Shown here: positions 16,224-25,599 of the stretch, in pieces | How the letters are laid out: each line of letters begins with the position of its first letter | How positions within the stretch are numbered: the stretch's first letter is position 1 | Assembly (NCBI GenBank): GCA_050733935.1 | Contig: JBOHUC010000098.1 | Location: forward strand, 39,253 to 103,252 | Source: JBOHUC01 sp050733935 | Lineage (GTDB): Bacteria > Eisenbacteria > RBG-16-71-46 > DASYSL01 | Direction: 5' to 3' | Length of the DNA: 64,000 nt | Position numbers and translations under genes: made by a program | Notes under the pieces: model-generated | What the model was told of the DNA's origin: nothing | What the model saw: only the letters and a program-made list of their open reading frames with translations | Databases searched by the model: none

Positions 16224-16265
16224 TCCGAAGCGCTCCTGGCCTGACGAGCGGGTAGAGTGTCCTCC

Positions 16266-16709
16266 ATGGAACCCCGGTTGAGCTTTCTCACGCTCGGCGT
16301 ACGCGACATGACGCGCGCGACGCGCTTTTATGCGGACGTTCTCAAGCTTCCGCCCGTTCGGATCGGAGAGGACATCGCGTTCTTCGAGCTCGGGAAGACG
16401 TGGCTTGCGCTCTATCCGCGCGAGCTCCTTGCGGCCGATGCGGGCGTCCCGGCCGACGCGGGCATTTCGGCGGTCGCGGCTGAAGGCCCGGGCTTGGGCT
16501 CGGTCTCAGGCTTCCCGGGGTTCACGCTCGCGCACAACGTGCGCTCCGAGGCCGAAGTGGATGCGCTCCTCGCGGAGGCGGTCGCGGGCGGCGCTCGGCT
16601 CGTGAAGGCCGGCAAGAGAGCGGAATGGGGCGGATACAGCGGCTACTTCGCCGATCCCGATGGATTCCTGTGGGAGATTGCGTGGAATCCGAAGTTCCCG
16701 CACGTATAA
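16266..16709 (+). CDS. VOC (glyoxalase/dioxygenase-like) family protein
   Basis: 147 aa from ATG 16266. Two beta-alpha-beta-beta-beta modules: LSFLTLGVRDMTRATRFYADVLKL at the start and VAGGARLVKAGKRAEWGGYSGYFADPDGFLWEIAWNP at the end, with the Glu of LWEIAWN as the usual metal ligand. Typical of single-domain VOC proteins annotated as lactoylglutathione lyase-like or resistance-like; the substrate is not predictable. TAGAGT ends 7 bases before the ATG, but no -35 box is obvious. Confidence 0.85.
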   Translation: MEPRLSFLTLGVRDMTRATRFYADVLKLPPVRIGEDIAFFELGKTWLALYPRELLAADAGVPADAGISAVAAEGPGLGSVSGFPGFTLAHNVRSEAEVDALLAEAVAGGARLVKAGKRAEWGGYSGYFADPDGFLWEIAWNPKFPHV

Positions 16710-16765
16710 AGCACGAGTCACGCTCGTGTCCGCATATGCATCGTCCGGAGGCACAGCTTCCGTCC

Positions 16766-16794
16766 TTGCCTTGACCGTCCGGGTTCCATAGAAT
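16766..16794 (+). promoter_or_regulatory. Promoter upstream of the tandem giant secreted proteins
   Basis: TTGCCT (16766-16771), 17-base spacer, TAGAAT (16789-16794). Start would be near 16801, giving an 86-base leader to the TTG start codon at 16887, which has a G-rich ribosome binding site (GGGGGGA). Confidence 0.5.
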
Positions 16795-16886
16795 CGTCGT
16801 CGCTCGACATCCCCCGGATTCAACCCCCCCCCGAAGACAGTTCGTCCCCCCCTTGATCTCGCCGGCCGACTGCGGGGGGAAAGCTC

Positions 16887-19800
16887 TTGCTGCGACGTTT
16901 CGTGCTTCTCCTGTTCGCGCTCGTCGTGCCGGCCGCAGTCGCAAGCGCCGTCACGCTCCCGCCTGATTTCTTGGTCGAGAACGCCACGCCCGGCATCGGG
17001 TGGACGCTTCCGGTTGAAGTCGCATTCCTGCCCGACGGACGTTGGCTCGTGGCCGAGAAGCGCGGCCGCGTCTGGGTGGTGCGAAACGGCGTGCGTCACC
17101 CGGTTCCGATGTGGGAGGGGGAGAGCGAGGTCCTGAACCATCACGATCGCGGGCTCCTCGGGCTCGCCGTCGATCCCCACTTCGACACGAACCGTTTCAT
17201 CTACCTCCTCTACACGGTCGATCCCGACTCGAACGGCGACGACTCGTTCGGGCCCGCGTTCGGGCGCCTGACGCGCTACCAGGTGAGCGCGAGCGATTCG
17301 AACGTGGTCGACCCCGCAACGCGCACGGTTCTCCTCGGGCAAACGTGGGCCGAAGGTCCGCTCGCCGCCTCCCCCTCGCACACGATCGGCTGTCTGCGCT
17401 TTGGTACCGACGGGTCGCTCCTCGTCGGCACGGGCGACGGCGCGAACTACTCCGATGCCCCCGACGACGGAGGCGACTATCCGGACGCGTTCCTGCCGGG
17501 CCGCACCGATCCGGTCGAAGACATCGGCGGGCTTCGATCGCAGTACCTGGGGAGCCTGGCCGGGAAGATCCTCCGCATCGATCCTGCGACCGGGCACGGT
17601 TACCCGAGCAATCCGTTCTTCGACGGCGATCCGATGTCGGTGCGGTCGCGCGTGTGGCTCTACGGCGTGCGCAATCCGTTCCGCTTCGCGGTGGAGCCCG
17701 GCTCGGGCAGCACGAATCCCGCCGACGGTGCTCCGGGGGTGATCCACTTAGGCGACGTCGGATGGGCGCTGTGGGAGGAGCTCGACATCGCGACCACCGG
17801 GGGGAAGAACTTCGGGTGGCCGTGCTATGAGGGTCCGATCCGGCAGAACAAGTACTGGGCGCCTCTCTCCACGCCGGCGCACTGTCCGTGCGACTCGATC
17901 GCACTTTCGTTCCATGATCCGGCGGACACGACCCGTCCGGTGTCGACCTGGTACCACTACGAACCGGAGCCGGGGATTCCCGGCGGATTCGAGGGGCAGA
18001 CCGCGCTCGGCGGGACGTTCTACACCGGACGCCGTTATCCGCCGCAGTACCGGAATCGCCTCTTCATGGGGGACTTCGGATCGAGCTGGATCAAGGTGCT
18101 GGTCACCGATTCGCTCTATCGCCTGAACGCCGTTCTCCCGTTCGCCGATCAGGCGGACTTCCCGGTCGAGATCGCGGCCGAGCCGATCTCCGGCGACATC
18201 CTCTACATATCGATCAGCCACAACGAGATTCGCCGTATCCGCTACGTGGGGCCGGTGGACAACGTGTCGCCGGTCGCCGTCGCGGGCGGCGCGCCGTCGT
18301 TCGGAGGTGCTCCGGTCGCGGTCGAGTTCTCGAGCGCGGGGACGAGTGACGCGGAGAACGACAGCCTGAGCTTCGCGTGGCTGTTCGGGGACGGCGACGG
18401 ATCGAGCGATCCCCATCCGACCCACGTCTACGAGTCGCCCGGCGTCTTTGCGGCCGTGCTCACGGTGACGGATGCGTTCGGCGGACTCGACCGCGACACG
18501 GTGATCGTGACCGTCGTCTCCGGGGAGGGTTTCCCGACGAAGGTCGTGCTCGACAGCTTCGATCGCGCGGACGAGCCGCTCGGACCGCCGTGGACGGACG
18601 ACCTTACTGCGCTCGCGACTGTCGCAAACCGCCTTTCGGTCGGCGCCGCCTCGGGCGGAAACGCGAGTGCCCTCTGGGACGACTCGATGTTCGGTCCCGT
18701 GCAGGAGGCGTTCGTCACCCTGCACGAGCTTCCCGGCGGAACGGGTGCGATCGAGCTCGTGCTGCAGGCGCAGGGAGTCGAGAGCGGTGACGGATACCTG
18801 GGCGTCCGCTACGAGCCGTCGAACGATGCGATCCAGATCCGAACGAGCGAACCGGGGTTCGACCCGGTCGTGCGCGCGACGTTCGAGGCCGTGGGCCTGG
18901 TCGCAGGCGACCGGCTCGGTGCGCGCACCGGGACTGACGGCCTCGTGGGGGTCTACCGGAACGACGAGCTCCTTGGCGCTGCGTCCGTCGAGGGCTTCTG
19001 GCCGCACGCCGACGAACCGGGACGCATCGGACTCCGCTTCGAGAAAGCGACCGGAGCCGTGGTCGATGATTTCGGCGGAGGCGGCTCGCTCTTCGTTCCG
19101 AACACGCCGCCCGTGGCCGCGATTCTCACGCCGCCCGACAGCTCGTTCTTCGCGGAAGGGGACACCGTGCGCTTGATCGGCTCCGGTGTCGATGCGTTGA
19201 CGTCTGCCGACAGCCTCGACTTCATCTGGGAAGTCGACACTCATCACAACGAGCACACGCATCCTTCGTCCTTCACGCTCGAAGGCGACAGTGCGTTCTT
19301 CCTCGGGGAGTCGCACGACGATGGGAGCGGCGTGTACCTCCACGTCCGGTTCATCGTGGCCGACTCGGCGGGACTCGCCGACACGGCGTCGGTCGATCTC
19401 TTTCCGGAGGCGGACCTCCGGCCGACGATCGTCTCGGCCCTGCCGGAGTCGGTCGCGGCGGGGGACTCGCTGTTCGTCACGCTCCGGCTTGCGAACGACG
19501 GCCGTATGCTCGCGCATCGCTCGCGCTGGCGGCTCGATCTCGGCGGCGTGCTGCTCGCCGAGGGCGACACGACCGTGAGCGGCGGGGACAGCGTCTCGAT
19601 CGCGCTTGCGATCGGAAACCTGCCTGCGATCGCTCCCGGCGCGCGGGCCCTTCGACTGGTGGCCGATGCGCTCGGAGTCGTCGTCGAAACCGACGAGACC
19701 GACAACGAGAGCGCGCTCTTTCTCTATGTTCGGACGCCGCCGGATGCGGAGCCGCCGAATCTCACGCTCCTCTTCCCGAACGGGGGCGAGGCGTGGCCGC

Positions 19801-20945
19801 TCGGAGCCGTGCACAGCGTCCTGTGGAGCGCCTCGGACAACACGGGGGTCACGGCCGTCACGGTCGAGCTCTCGCGCGACGGGGGAAACACGTACGCGCT
19901 CCTCGACTCGGGCCTTGCTCATACCGGCGAGCTCGAGCTCGTCGTCACCGGCCCGGCCAGCGATTCGGTCCTCGTGCGCGTCACGGCGCGCGATGCCGCG
20001 GGCAACACGAGCATCGACGTGAGCGACGTGTACTTCGCGATCGTGGTCGACGAGAAGACCCCTGCGGTCTTTCTGCTCTCGCCGAACGGCGGTGAAGCGT
20101 GGCCCGTGGGATTCGCGCGGACGATTCGCTGGACCGCCGAGGACCACGTGGGCGTCACGGCGATCGATCTCTTCGTCTCCTATGACGACGGCGAGTCCTA
20201 TGCCGAGATCGCCGAGGGGTTGCCCGATACGGGCGAGCACGATTGGGTCGTGGCCGGGCCGCTCACGGCCTCTGCCCGGATCCAGATCATTGCCCGCGAC
20301 GCAGTCGGGAATGCGGCGGCGGACGCGAGCGACGCGGCGTTCTCGCTCGTCGACGGAACCCCGCCTGCGTTCACGCTCGGGCCGACCGCCACGCCGAACG
20401 AGGCCGACGCGGCGATCGCGTGGCAAACCGATGAATTGGCCACGGGTTGCGTGCGCTGGGGACTCACCGGCTCGTTCGGCGACTCGACCGAGACGGCCTC
20501 CCCGAGCCTCGGCCAGGCCGTGAATCTGACCGGGCTCACCCCCGAAATGACGTATCATTATTGCGTCGTTGTCCGCGATACGGCCGGCAACGTGGCCGTC
20601 GCCGCCCCGGACTCATTTACAACCCTCGCGAGCACCGTCGCCGCCGACCCGGCGCCGCATACGCTCGCGCTTTCGAACCCCTATCCGATCCCGGCCCATG
20701 GACACGTCTCGCTGGTTCTCGACCTCCCGCAGCGTTCGACCGTGGACTTCGCCGTCTACGACGTGCGGGGCCGTCGTGTCTGGTCGAGCGCGCGTTACTC
20801 CCGCGAGCCCGGGCGCTGGTTGCTGGAATGGCAGGGCCTCGACGACCGTGGCGCCCGCGTTCCGGCCGGTGTCTATCTCGCGTGCGTGACCGCAAACGGG
20901 CGGCTCTTGAGCCGGCGGATCACGCTCCTTTCCGGGGAGCGTTAG
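16887..20945 (+). CDS. Giant secreted sugar-dehydrogenase-like/PKD/CARDB protein with sorting domain (paralogue 1)
   Basis: 1352 aa from TTG 16887. Signal peptide (FVLLLFALVVPAAVASA). Residues about 25-450 are a soluble PQQ-type glucose/sorbosone dehydrogenase beta-propeller (FLPDGRWLVAEKRGRVWVV, HDRGLLGLAVDP, GTGDGANYSD, KILRIDP, YGVRNPFRF). Next come a PKD domain (FSSAGTSDAENDSLSF, WLFGDGDG), a concanavalin-like region, an Ig-like region, a CARDB domain (VETDETDNES), two 'NGGEAW...W.A.DN' repeats, one fibronectin-III-like domain (residues about 1150-1235) and a FlgD/T9SS-type C-terminus (DVRGRRVW). Probably an exported carbohydrate-oxidising or adhesive enzyme. A close paralogue follows directly. 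Confidence 0.82.
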   Translation: MLRRFVLLLFALVVPAAVASAVTLPPDFLVENATPGIGWTLPVEVAFLPDGRWLVAEKRGRVWVVRNGVRHPVPMWEGESEVLNHHDRGLLGLAVDPHFDTNRFIYLLYTVDPDSNGDDSFGPAFGRLTRYQVSASDSNVVDPATRTVLLGQTWAEGPLAASPSHTIGCLRFGTDGSLLVGTGDGANYSDAPDDGGDYPDAFLPGRTDPVEDIGGLRSQYLGSLAGKILRIDPATGHGYPSNPFFDGDPMSVRSRVWLYGVRNPFRFAVEPGSGSTNPADGAPGVIHLGDVGWALWEELDIATTGGKNFGWPCYEGPIRQNKYWAPLSTPAHCPCDSIALSFHDPADTTRPVSTWYHYEPEPGIPGGFEGQTALGGTFYTGRRYPPQYRNRLFMGDFGSSWIKVLVTDSLYRLNAVLPFADQADFPVEIAAEPISGDILYISISHNEIRRIRYVGPVDNVSPVAVAGGAPSFGGAPVAVEFSSAGTSDAENDSLSFAWLFGDGDGSSDPHPTHVYESPGVFAAVLTVTDAFGGLDRDTVIVTVVSGEGFPTKVVLDSFDRADEPLGPPWTDDLTALATVANRLSVGAASGGNASALWDDSMFGPVQEAFVTLHELPGGTGAIELVLQAQGVESGDGYLGVRYEPSNDAIQIRTSEPGFDPVVRATFEAVGLVAGDRLGARTGTDGLVGVYRNDELLGAASVEGFWPHADEPGRIGLRFEKATGAVVDDFGGGGSLFVPNTPPVAAILTPPDSSFFAEGDTVRLIGSGVDALTSADSLDFIWEVDTHHNEHTHPSSFTLEGDSAFFLGESHDDGSGVYLHVRFIVADSAGLADTASVDLFPEADLRPTIVSALPESVAAGDSLFVTLRLANDGRMLAHRSRWRLDLGGVLLAEGDTTVSGGDSVSIALAIGNLPAIAPGARALRLVADALGVVVETDETDNESALFLYVRTPPDAEPPNLTLLFPNGGEAWPLGAVHSVLWSASDNTGVTAVTVELSRDGGNTYALLDSGLAHTGELELVVTGPASDSVLVRVTARDAAGNTSIDVSDVYFAIVVDEKTPAVFLLSPNGGEAWPVGFARTIRWTAEDHVGVTAIDLFVSYDDGESYAEIAEGLPDTGEHDWVVAGPLTASARIQIIARDAVGNAAADASDAAFSLVDGTPPAFTLGPTATPNEADAAIAWQTDELATGCVRWGLTGSFGDSTETASPSLGQAVNLTGLTPEMTYHYCVVVRDTAGNVAVAAPDSFTTLASTVAADPAPHTLALSNPYPIPAHGHVSLVLDLPQRSTVDFAVYDVRGRRVWSSARYSREPGRWLLEWQGLDDRGARVPAGVYLACVTANGRLLSRRITLLSGER

Positions 20946-23900
20946 GGCTCGTTATCGCGCTGACCGCCCTACCCGTTCTCCTCCTCACGCGCGACAGCAC
21001 CGGGCAGAGCTTCCCGCCGAACTTCACGCACGAGAACGCGACGCCGGGCCTCACCTGGGTCCTTCCGACGACGCTCGACTTCCTGCCCGATGGCCGCTGG
21101 CTCGTGGCCGAGAAGCGCGGACGCGTGTGGGTCGTGAAGAACGGCGTGAAGCACCCGACTCCGTTCTGGGACGGTGCCTTCGAAGTGCTCGATCAGCACG
21201 ACCGCGGGCTCCTCGGACTCGCCGTCGATCCGAACTTCGCGACCAACCGCTACGTGTACTTCCTCTACACAGTGGACCCGGACTCGAATCAGATCGACGA
21301 CTCGGCGCCGGGATTCGGCCGTCTGACGCGCTATCAGATGAGCGCGACGGACTCGAACGCGGTCGATCCCGCGTCGCGTACGGTCCTGATGGGGGCGACG
21401 TGGCGGGAGGGCCCGGTGTCCGCGTCCGAGTCCCACACGGTCGGAAGCGTGCACTTCGGCGCCGACGGCTCGCTCCTCGTGAGCTGCGGGGACGGCGCGA
21501 ACTTCGGCTTCACGCCCGACATCGGCGGCGAGCACCCGTTCGCGTTCCTGCCCGGGCGTGCGGACTCCTCGGAGGACATCGGCGCGCTGCGATCGCAGTA
21601 CCTGGGAAGCCTGTGCGGGAAGATCCTCCGCATCGATCCCATGACCGGTCACGGTTATCCCACGAATCCATTCTGGGACGGGAACCCGATGTCCGTGCGC
21701 TCCCGCGTCTGGCAGTACGGCTTGCGCAATCCGTTCCGCTTCACGGTCGAGCCGGGCACCGGCAACAGCGATCCTGCGTTCGGAGATCCGGGGATCCTCC
21801 ACATCGGAGACGTCGGCTGGCGCCAGTGGGAGGAGCTCGACATCGCCGCCGAAGGCGGAAAGAACTTCGGCTGGCCGTGTCGCGAGGGTCCGCGGCGGCT
21901 CGACGAGTACTGGCCGCCGAATCCGCAGCCCTCGCACTGCGGGTGCGATTCGCTCGGGCTCACGTACCACAATCTGGCGGACACGACCGGGCCGGTGTCG
22001 ACGTGGCACCACGATTTCCAGAGCTTGAGCATCCCCACCGGGATCACGGGAATCACCGCCGTGGGCGGGACGTTCTACAAGGGGCGTCGTTATCCGGCGC
22101 AGTACCGCGACCGGCTCTTCATGGCCGACTACGGGTACAACTGGATCAAGGTGCTCGAGACGGATTCGCTGCATCATCTGACCGGAGTGCTGCCGTTCAT
22201 GTCGGGGATCGACGGGCCCGTCGACATCGTCCGCGAGCCGGGAAGCGCGGGCGATCTCCTCTACGTGGCCATCGTCGACAGCGAGATCCGCCGCATTCGA
22301 TACACGGGCCCGGTCGACAACCTTCCGCCGAATGTGTTCGCGAGCGTGAATCCAACGTTCGGAGTCTCGCCGCTCACGGTCAACTTCTCGTCGGCGGGCA
22401 CGAACGATCCCGAGGGGGACAGCCTGAGCTACGTGTGGCTGTTCGGGGACGGGGAGGGCTCGACGGAACCGAATCCCGTGCACGTCTACCAGAATCCCGG
22501 GCTCTACCTCGCGCTGGTCACCGTGACCGATACGTTCGGGGGTCTCAACCGGGCCGTGGTCTTCGTTCCGGTCTCGAATCCGGCCCCCTTCCCTTCGACG
22601 GGGATCCTCGACGCGTTCAACCGTCCGGACCAATCGCTCGGGCCTCCGTGGACGGACGATCTCGCGGCTCTTCGGGTCGCGGGCAACCGGCTCACCGTGA
22701 CTTCGGGAGGCGGTGGCGGAGGCGGCAACGCGAGCGCTCTGTGGGACGCGACGATCTTCGCGTCCCGGCAGGAGGTGTTCACGAGGCTCGTGACGCTGCC
22801 GCCCGCCCCCGGAAAGTTCGAGCTCATGGTCCAGGGTCTGGGAAGCGAGAGCGCGGACGGGTACGTCGGCGTGCGCTACGACGTCGGACCGCAGAAGCTC
22901 GAGATTCGAACGATCGCGCCCTCGGGAACGGTGACCGTGCACCGCGTGTTCGCGCCAATCGTGTTCGCTCCCGGAGACCGGATCGGTGTTCGCACCTCCG
23001 GGGACGGCATCGTGGCCGTCTACCGGAACGCCGAGCTCGTCGCGGCCACGACGCTCATCGACTGGCCGTACTCGCAGCTCACCGGGCGGATCGGCGTGCG
23101 CTTCGAGAACGCCTCCGGAGCCGTGCTCGATGACTTCGGGGGTGGGTCCGTGCCGCTCGTTCCGAACTTTCCTCCCTCCGCGACGATTCTCGCTCCGCCC
23201 GACAGCTCGTTTTTCGTCGCGGCGGACACGGTCCACCTTTCGGGAACGGGCACGGATCCGAACACGCCGTCCGACAGTCTTTCGTACCTGTGGGAGGCGG
23301 ATCTCCACCACAACGTGCACGTCCATCCCAACGTGTTCCACCTCACCGGGAGAGACACCTCCTTCGTGGGCGAGAACCACGACGACGGAACGGGCGTCTA
23401 CCTGCACGTGCGCTTCATCGTGTCCGATCCGGCCGGGCTCGCCGACACCACCGCGATCGACCTGTTCCCGGAGGCGGATCTCAAGCCTTCGATTGCGATC
23501 GTCGTCCCCGAGACGCTCCACGTCGGGGATCCGCTCGGGGCCGTGTTCCGCATTGCGAACCCGGGGCGGATGCTCGCGCGGCGCTCCCACTGGCGGCTTA
23601 CGTTCGGGGACTCGCTGCTCGCCGAGGGAGACGTCATCGTGCCGCCGCGGGATTCCGTGTCGTTCTTCCGCGGGTTCCCGTCGACGCCCTTGATCGCACC
23701 CGGCCCGCGTGAGCTGCGGCTGGTCGTGGATGCGAACGGCGAGGTCGTCGAGACCGACGAGACCAACAACCACGCCGTCGATTCGCTCTTCGTCCGTCCG
23801 GTCCTCGATCCCGTGCCGCCCATCGTGGTCCTCCTCGCGCCGGGAGGGGGCGACGGGTGGCCGATCGGCTCCATGCAGTCCGTGCGCTGGAGCGCCACGG

Positions 23901-24733
23901 ACAACATCGGAGTCACTGCGATCGCGATCGAGCTCTCCCGCGACGCGGGTGCGTCGTTCGCCGTCCTCGATTCGGGGCTCGCGCACTCGGGTCATCACGA
24001 GTTCCTCGTCGAGGGTCCTCCGTGTGACTCGGCGGTCGTTCGAATCACGGCCCGCGACGCGCAGGGGAACCTCGCGTCCGACACGAGCGACGGGATGTTC
24101 CAGATCATGTTCGACGAGAAGTCGCCGTCGGTCTTTCTGGTCACGCCGAACGGGGGCGAGGCGTGGCACAAGGGAAGCGTGCACCCGCTCCAGTGGATTG
24201 CGCAGGACAACGTGGGCGTGACTCGCGTCGATCTTGCGGTGAGCTACGACAACGGAGGCTCGTTCGTGCCGATCGCGACCGGCCTCCCGAACACCGGTGC
24301 GTACGGCTGGTACGTGGAGGGCGCGCTCACGAGCCTCGCGCGCATTCAGGTGGTCACATACGACGCCGTCGGCAACGCCGCCGCCGATCAGAGTGACGGG
24401 CCGTTCACGATTCTCGAAGGCATCGTAGGAACGGAGCCCGTCCCGTTCGTGCCGACGGTGCTCGCGCTCTCGAATCCGTACCCGAGTCCTTCGCGGGGGC
24501 GCGTGTCGCTCGTGCTCGATCTTCCCGCCCCCGCGAACGTGAGCCTCGACGTGTACGACCTGCGTGGCCGCCGCGTGTGGTCGGGACCGTCGGGGATGCG
24601 GGAGGCGGGCCGGTGGACGCTCGACTGGCCCGGTCGCACCGAGGCGGGCGCACGCATGGCTCCGGGCGTCTATCTTGCGCTCGTGACCGCAGATGGCCGG
24701 GCGATGAGCCGCCGGATCGTAGTCCTCGACTGA
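20882..24733 (+). CDS. Giant secreted sugar-dehydrogenase-like/PKD/CARDB protein with sorting domain (paralogue 2)
   Basis: About 1283 aa. It repeats the architecture of the preceding gene module by module (propeller with FLPDGRWLVAEKRGRVWVV, PKD, concanavalin-like, Ig-like, CARDB, two NGGEAW-type repeats, FlgD/T9SS-type end with DLRGRRVWSG) but lacks the fibronectin-III-like domain, which explains its smaller size. No ATG lies near the signal sequence (LGLVIALTALPVLLL). GTG 20882, which overlaps the previous gene by 64 bases, is the best start; a CTG at 20960 is an alternative. Arises by tandem duplication; the overlap suggests coupled translation. Confidence 0.8.
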   Translation: MRDRKRAALEPADHAPFRGALGLVIALTALPVLLLTRDSTGQSFPPNFTHENATPGLTWVLPTTLDFLPDGRWLVAEKRGRVWVVKNGVKHPTPFWDGAFEVLDQHDRGLLGLAVDPNFATNRYVYFLYTVDPDSNQIDDSAPGFGRLTRYQMSATDSNAVDPASRTVLMGATWREGPVSASESHTVGSVHFGADGSLLVSCGDGANFGFTPDIGGEHPFAFLPGRADSSEDIGALRSQYLGSLCGKILRIDPMTGHGYPTNPFWDGNPMSVRSRVWQYGLRNPFRFTVEPGTGNSDPAFGDPGILHIGDVGWRQWEELDIAAEGGKNFGWPCREGPRRLDEYWPPNPQPSHCGCDSLGLTYHNLADTTGPVSTWHHDFQSLSIPTGITGITAVGGTFYKGRRYPAQYRDRLFMADYGYNWIKVLETDSLHHLTGVLPFMSGIDGPVDIVREPGSAGDLLYVAIVDSEIRRIRYTGPVDNLPPNVFASVNPTFGVSPLTVNFSSAGTNDPEGDSLSYVWLFGDGEGSTEPNPVHVYQNPGLYLALVTVTDTFGGLNRAVVFVPVSNPAPFPSTGILDAFNRPDQSLGPPWTDDLAALRVAGNRLTVTSGGGGGGGNASALWDATIFASRQEVFTRLVTLPPAPGKFELMVQGLGSESADGYVGVRYDVGPQKLEIRTIAPSGTVTVHRVFAPIVFAPGDRIGVRTSGDGIVAVYRNAELVAATTLIDWPYSQLTGRIGVRFENASGAVLDDFGGGSVPLVPNFPPSATILAPPDSSFFVAADTVHLSGTGTDPNTPSDSLSYLWEADLHHNVHVHPNVFHLTGRDTSFVGENHDDGTGVYLHVRFIVSDPAGLADTTAIDLFPEADLKPSIAIVVPETLHVGDPLGAVFRIANPGRMLARRSHWRLTFGDSLLAEGDVIVPPRDSVSFFRGFPSTPLIAPGPRELRLVVDANGEVVETDETNNHAVDSLFVRPVLDPVPPIVVLLAPGGGDGWPIGSMQSVRWSATDNIGVTAIAIELSRDAGASFAVLDSGLAHSGHHEFLVEGPPCDSAVVRITARDAQGNLASDTSDGMFQIMFDEKSPSVFLVTPNGGEAWHKGSVHPLQWIAQDNVGVTRVDLAVSYDNGGSFVPIATGLPNTGAYGWYVEGALTSLARIQVVTYDAVGNAAADQSDGPFTILEGIVGTEPVPFVPTVLALSNPYPSPSRGRVSLVLDLPAPANVSLDVYDLRGRRVWSGPSGMREAGRWTLDWPGRTEAGARMAPGVYLALVTADGRAMSRRIVVLD

Positions 24734-24752
24734 TCCGGACGGAGCCCGGTGG

Positions 24753-24758
24753 TATAGT
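24753..24758 (+). promoter_or_regulatory. -10-like box TATAGT upstream of the DUF1579 gene
   Basis: TATAGT lies 70 bases before ATG 24829, just after the stop of the giant paralogue. The -35 region (CTGATC) is poor, so this may need an activator or be chance. Confidence 0.35.
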
Positions 24759-24828
24759 CCGGATTGCTCCGCAAAGACCCCCCGCGCGGACCCCACCCGA
24801 GCGAACCCAATCCCTGGGAGGCTTTTCC

Positions 24829-25509
24829 ATGAACGGAAGCTCGAAGTCGTTCGTGCGCGTTTTCGTGTTCGGCGTGCTCTGTCTGGCCCTGACGGCCGGC
24901 GGCGCGCTCGCGGATACGCAATCGGACAAGGACAAAGCGGCGGCGGCCGCCAAGCAGACCGCGCAGACCCCGCCCGCGATGGACGCCGCCATGCAGGCCC
25001 AGATGGCGGAGATGGTGAAGCTCGGGACACCGGGCAAGCCCCACGAGCAGCTCAAGGCGATGGAAGGCACGTGGAACGCGGACGTGAAGTCGTGGATGGG
25101 TCCGGGCGAGCCCACGGTGTCCAAGGGAACGATGGTCAACAAGATGATCCTGGGAGGCCGGTTTCTCGAGTCCCGGTATTCCGGGAAGTTCCTCGACCAG
25201 ACGTTCGACGGCGTCGGCCTGACGGGCTACGACAACAAGAAGAACGAGATCATCACGCTGTGGCTCGACAGCATGGGCACGTCGTGGATGATGCAGAACG
25301 GCAAGTGGTCGGCCGACGGCAAGGAGATTCAGGTCAGCGGCACGGCCGATGGGTTCGACGGCAAGCCCACGACGTTCACATCGACGACCAAGGTCGTGGA
25401 CAACAACAAGCACGTGTACACGATGAGCACCATGATGGGCGGCAAGGACACGCCGGTCATGGAGATCACGTACACGCGGGCGTCGGGAACCACCGCCGCC
25501 GGTCAGTAG
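24829..25509 (+). CDS. Secreted DUF1579 family protein
   Basis: 226 aa from ATG 24829, with GGGAGGC as ribosome binding site. A signal peptide (VFVFGVLCLALTAGGALA) precedes an Ala/Lys-rich linker and the DUF1579 beta-barrel-like domain: GKPHEQLKAMEGTWNADVK, then FLESRYSGKF, FDGVGLTGYDNKKNEI and YTMSTMMGGKDTPVMEITYTR. The family is lipocalin-like by predicted fold and uncharacterised. It is Met-rich in the linker (AMDAAMQAQMAEMVK). Periplasmic or exported. Confidence 0.85.
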   Translation: MNGSSKSFVRVFVFGVLCLALTAGGALADTQSDKDKAAAAAKQTAQTPPAMDAAMQAQMAEMVKLGTPGKPHEQLKAMEGTWNADVKSWMGPGEPTVSKGTMVNKMILGGRFLESRYSGKFLDQTFDGVGLTGYDNKKNEIITLWLDSMGTSWMMQNGKWSADGKEIQVSGTADGFDGKPTTFTSTTKVVDNNKHVYTMSTMMGGKDTPVMEITYTRASGTTAAGQ

Positions 25510-25529
25510 TCGGGCAGTCGTGCGCAATC

Positions 25530-25558
25530 TTGCGATGGGGGTGGGCGCGGACTATTCT
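25530..25558 (+). promoter_or_regulatory. Promoter of the chlorite-dismutase-family gene
   Basis: TTGCGA (25530-25535), 17-base spacer, TATTCT (25553-25558). Transcription from about 25565 would give a 35-base leader containing AGGAG ahead of ATG 25600. Confidence 0.6.
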
Positions 25559-25599
25559 CACGCAGTCCGTTCCACCCCAACGCAGGAGCGCGCAATTCC

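Noticed and set aside
16713..16729. Small hairpin CACGAG/CTCGTG after the VOC gene
   Set aside because: Six-base stem without a T-tract; too weak for a terminator call.
17748..20558. Very long open frame on the minus strand (936 codons) opposite the first giant secreted gene
   Set aside because: It is Arg/Val-rich, has no signal peptide or domain and mirrors a plus-strand gene with clear domains; high GC leaves opposite frames open.
20969..25030. 1353-codon minus-strand open frame opposite the second paralogue
   Set aside because: Same reason: it is a shadow rich in His/Arg/Asp with no recognisable domain.
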